A stretch of DNA of 14,944 bases from an uncultured Candidatus Woesearchaeota archaeon. Its GTDB lineage: Archaea > Nanobdellota > Nanobdellia > Woesearchaeales > 21-14-0-10-32-9. Shown piece after piece: positions 13,128 to 14,944 of this stretch; the first letter of the stretch is position 1; every line of letters starts with the position of its first letter. The notes beneath the pieces are model-generated. The model ran no database searches, was not told the origin of the DNA, and was given only the letters and a program-made list of their open reading frames with translations. Both the position numbers and the translations under genes were made by a program. The stretch covers positions 1 through 14,944 of the forward strand of contig CAITEO010000027.1 in assembly GCA_903891505.1 (NCBI GenBank), in the 5' to 3' direction.

Positions 13128-13880
13128 ATGACTTTTCCTACGCTTAAAAATAAGCACAAACACGATGCTCTATTTAATCCGACTGATTATATTGCTTATA
13201 AAAAATTAGATAAGAGTAAATTTCCTAAAAAGATTATTTTTCTCTATCAATCATCTATTTTCAAGTATTTTTTGAGAAAGTATAGAGGAAAATATATTAA
13301 GGTTGATTTTTTCAAGGGCAGAAGTATTTATGTATCTGAGGGCGTGGGCGTAATTTATTTACATGGAATTGGTGCACCTTATGCAGGAGTTTTTATGGAT
13401 GAATTAATTGCAGCAGGAGTAACTTCTTTTATTAGTATGGGCACTGCAGGAGGTCTTCAGGAAGAAGGAGTATTTGTTTGCACCAAAGCAATAAGAGATG
13501 AGGGAACAAGTAGACATTACTTAAAACAATCAAAATATGCTTATCCTTCAATTAAGTTAACAAAAGAATTAGAATCAACGATGTCTAAAGAAAACATATC
13601 CTTTAGAAGAGGGGTTTCTTGGACAATAGATGCGCCATTCAGAGAAACTAAAGTGGAAGTTAAAAAATATAAGAAAGAAGGAGTTGTAACTGTGGAAATG
13701 GAAGCGGCTGCGTTGTTCGCGATAGCAAAATATAGATGTGTGGATATTGCGTCAGTATTTGTAGTTAGCGATGTGATGGGAGAAACTAAGTGGACGCCAC
13801 AATTTCATCATGTTAATCTAAAAAAGAATCTTAATTTAGTGTTTGATGCTGCATTTCATACTTTGCAAAACAGAAAATAA
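13128..13880 (+). CDS. Nucleoside phosphorylase (Udp/DeoD family)
   Basis: A 250-residue member of the nucleoside phosphorylase-I fold (NP-I), which cleaves nucleosides with phosphate to give a base and ribose-1-phosphate in salvage. Visible motifs are GIGAPYAGVFMDEL (80-93), SMGTAGGLQ (103-111) for phosphate and base binding, RDEGTSRHYL (123-132), WTIDAPFRET (165-174), and the ribose-binding VEMEAAALFAIA (189-200) followed by the catalytic-region Asp in VSDVMG (213-218). The GTSRHY and EMEAAA pattern is closest to uridine phosphorylase-like proteins, but the base specificity cannot be read from the sequence. Length is normal. It lies downstream of topA with its own TATA box, and about 125 bases separate it from the acetyltransferase gene. 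Confidence 0.88.
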   Translation: MTFPTLKNKHKHDALFNPTDYIAYKKLDKSKFPKKIIFLYQSSIFKYFLRKYRGKYIKVDFFKGRSIYVSEGVGVIYLHGIGAPYAGVFMDELIAAGVTSFISMGTAGGLQEEGVFVCTKAIRDEGTSRHYLKQSKYAYPSIKLTKELESTMSKENISFRRGVSWTIDAPFRETKVEVKKYKKEGVVTVEMEAAALFAIAKYRCVDIASVFVVSDVMGETKWTPQFHHVNLKKNLNLVFDAAFHTLQNRK

Positions 13881-13977
13881 CTATTTCTAAGACTTAATTT
13901 TCTTAAACTAACTAAATGCATAAGCAAAGCGTATTTTTATTGAACGCTTCACAGTTACTGAACAAAAGCGAAATGTT

Positions 13978-13985
13978 TTTATAAA
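13978..13985 (+). promoter_or_regulatory. TATA box of the GNAT gene
   Basis: TTTATAAA is centred about 24 bases before ATG 14006, with a BRE-like GCGAAATG just upstream. It predicts a leaderless transcript. Confidence 0.6.
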
Positions 13986-14005
13986 ATCTAAGTCTGATAT
14001 CTTTT

Positions 14006-14452
14006 ATGCGTATTAGGAAATTTAGGAAGGAAGATGCAAAAAAAGTTTCCTATATTATTAGGAGATGTTTAAGGGAAGTTAATAGCGCGGATTATTCACC
14101 TAAGGTGATTAAGAGTCTGTGCCACTTTTTAAGACCCTCTCAGTTAATTAAGAATATGAAAAATAGAGACATTTTCGTGGCTGTAGATGAGGGAAAAGTA
14201 GTTGGCACTGCGAGTTTGAAAAAAGATACTGTATACACTGTTTTTGTTAATCCTAGTATTCACAAGAAAGGGATTGGAACAAAATTAATGGATAAAGTTG
14301 AAGATTTAGCAAAAAAGAACGGATATAAAGAGGTAAAAGTTCCATCAGGCTATACATCTTTTGGGTTCTATAAGAAAAGAGGATATAAGAAGATAAAAGT
14401 TGTTCGCGAAAAGGGCCATGCAGATACTATTGAAATGAAAAAGAAATTATAG
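14006..14452 (+). CDS. GNAT family N-acetyltransferase
   Basis: A 148-residue acetyl-CoA-dependent acetyltransferase. After an N-terminal beta-alpha segment (MRIRKFRKEDAKKV) come the central strands FVAVDEGKVVGTASL (57-71) and VYTVFVNPSIHKKGIGTKLM (76-95). The latter holds the pyrophosphate-binding loop R/Q-x-x-G-x-G/A, here HKKGIG (86-91). The C-terminal GFYKKRGYKKIK (120-131) is the usual closing motif. His replaces the common Gln or Arg at the first loop position, which the family tolerates. The substrate is unknown; small single-domain GNATs act on amines, antibiotics or protein N-termini. It has its own TATA box and is convergent with the toxin-antitoxin pair, so it is not part of that operon. 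Confidence 0.88.
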   Translation: MRIRKFRKEDAKKVSYIIRRCLREVNSADYSPKVIKSLCHFLRPSQLIKNMKNRDIFVAVDEGKVVGTASLKKDTVYTVFVNPSIHKKGIGTKLMDKVEDLAKKNGYKEVKVPSGYTSFGFYKKRGYKKIKVVREKGHADTIEMKKKL

Positions 14453-14473
14453 ACGAATTGTTCTAATTTAATT

Positions 14474-14491
14474 TTCTTAGAGAAATAAGAA
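14474..14491. terminator. Possible bidirectional terminator hairpin
   Basis: TTCTTA and TAAGAA flank the loop GAGAAA between the converging GNAT and antitoxin genes. The stem is six A/T-rich pairs, with T-rich sequence on both sides (four T directly before it on the plus strand). It could end both transcripts but is weak. Confidence 0.3.
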
Positions 14492-14522
14492 TGTTCTCAC
14501 AGGTTTTATGTTGTATATAGTT

Positions 14523-14633
14523 TCACTTGAATGGTTTCACGCGTCCTTGACGTACGTCTTCGATGCCTGCGATTAATTCTCTTAGAAGTTCGTTTTGTTC
14601 TTGGATTAATTCTTCTTTTGTTTTCTTTACCAT
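14523..14633 (-). CDS. Small antitoxin of a RelE/ParE-type pair
   Basis: A 36-residue protein, MVKKTKEELIQEQNELLRE then LIAGIEDVRQGRVKPFK. It is a single charged helix followed by GIEDVRQGRVKPF, an ending typical of small antitoxins whose C-terminus wraps the toxin (compare the IEDI-x-GRV endings of type II antitoxins; by recall). The ATG lies four bases after the toxin's TGA, and GGTGA (14638-14642) overlaps that stop codon, so the two are translationally coupled. Toxin-first order is the reverse of most relBE pairs but normal for higBA-like ones. There is no obvious DNA-binding domain, so autoregulation would need the toxin or another factor. Its function is inferred from its partner. Confidence 0.65.
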   Translation of the reverse strand: MVKKTKEELIQEQNELLRELIAGIEDVRQGRVKPFK

Positions 14634-14637
14634 TTTA

Positions 14638-14944
14638 TCACCTGTAAGGCTTTGTTTTATTTAAATTTTTCTGAACTAAATCGTAAAAAATATGTTGAGT
14701 CTCTTTTAATCTTTTAATTGTCTCTTTCTGAGCTTTTTTGTCGCTGACATTTACTAAAAGCACAATTATTTCTTTTTCATAAATAAAGAAATAAATTCTG
14801 AATTTATCTAATTTTAATTCTCTTAGAAAAGCATATCCGAGAGGTCTACCAACATATGGACTTTCTGAGAGGGCTTCTATTCTTCTATTAATGTCTGTTT
14901 TCTTGTTATCAGGAATAAGCTTCTTGAACTTCTTTTCGAATAAG
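14638..14944 (-). CDS. RelE/ParE-family toxin, 5' end outside the window
   Basis: The last 101 residues of a predicted type II toxin. Most RelE-fold toxins (about 85-110 residues) cleave mRNA on the ribosome; ParE members poison gyrase. The visible order fits the fold: helix FEKKFKKLIPDNKK, helix RRIEALSESP, then YVGRPLGYAFLRELKLDKFRIYF (about 40-62), strand FFIYEKEIIVLLVNVSDKK and a basic C-terminal helix. RPLG followed by L-x-x-F/Y-R-I-Y is the core RelE/ParE signature, and the Lys and Arg residues there would contact RNA. Only the first few residues are missing. The RNase or gyrase target cannot be settled from this sequence. It precedes the antitoxin with a four-base gap. Confidence 0.78.
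   Translation of the reverse strand, partial: LFEKKFKKLIPDNKKTDINRRIEALSESPYVGRPLGYAFLRELKLDKFRIYFFIYEKEIIVLLVNVSDKKAQKETIKRLKETQHIFYDLVQKNLNKTKPYR

Overview
The window looks like part of the chromosome of a small-genome archaeon, most likely a DPANN lineage related to Woesearchaeota or Pacearchaeota. The assignment is inferred from gene families only. Supporting genes are an archaeal-type cytidylate kinase, Cbf5 (the H/ACA pseudouridine synthase) with a PUA domain, a DRG-family GTPase with a TGS domain, a DUF357 protein, an archaeal-type topoisomerase IA and an archaeal ArsR-like regulator. The DNA is AT-rich. Most upstream regions show a TATA-like box about 24 to 29 bases before the start codon, which predicts leaderless mRNAs. 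Genes inside operons instead carry GGTG or GGAGG ribosome-binding sites.

Layout. Bases 1-382 hold the 3' remnant of a small conserved gene (minus strand, no start codon), AT-rich direct repeats and a 20-bp palindrome. Next is cmk (minus), which shares a divergent promoter region with a three-gene operon of predicted surface or secreted proteins (1044-4187). The operon encodes a Cys-rich secreted protein with a carboxypeptidase-regulatory-like domain, a pilin-like membrane-anchored protein and a second, larger membrane-anchored exoprotein. A 366-bp gap follows, holding a 182-bp MITE-like element with 12-bp inverted ends and perfect 9-bp flanking repeats. Then come drg, an HTH regulator and cbf5 (plus), a four-helix membrane protein and a DUF357 protein (both minus), tRNA-Arg(GCG), a 42-residue membrane microprotein, cysS (minus), topA (plus), a nucleoside phosphorylase (plus) and a GNAT acetyltransferase (plus). 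The right end holds a toxin-first RelE/ParE-type toxin-antitoxin pair on the minus strand, with the toxin cut by the window edge.

How the genes fit together. Most are independent housekeeping functions: pyrimidine nucleotide phosphorylation, tRNA charging with Cys, rRNA or tRNA pseudouridylation, DNA topology, ribosome-associated GTPase activity and nucleoside salvage. The surface operon and the toxin-antitoxin pair are the clearest accessory modules.

The most unusual signal is non-coding. Three intergenic spacers carry clusters of two to four short perfect hairpins (mostly 7-9 bp stems, loops of 2-5 bases). Their stem sequences differ but their geometry is similar. In two of the three spacers the hairpin pair appears to interrupt one arm of a longer inverted repeat. 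The third lies in a divergent promoter region, where it cannot be a terminator for either neighbour. This suggests a family of inserted nested-palindrome units.
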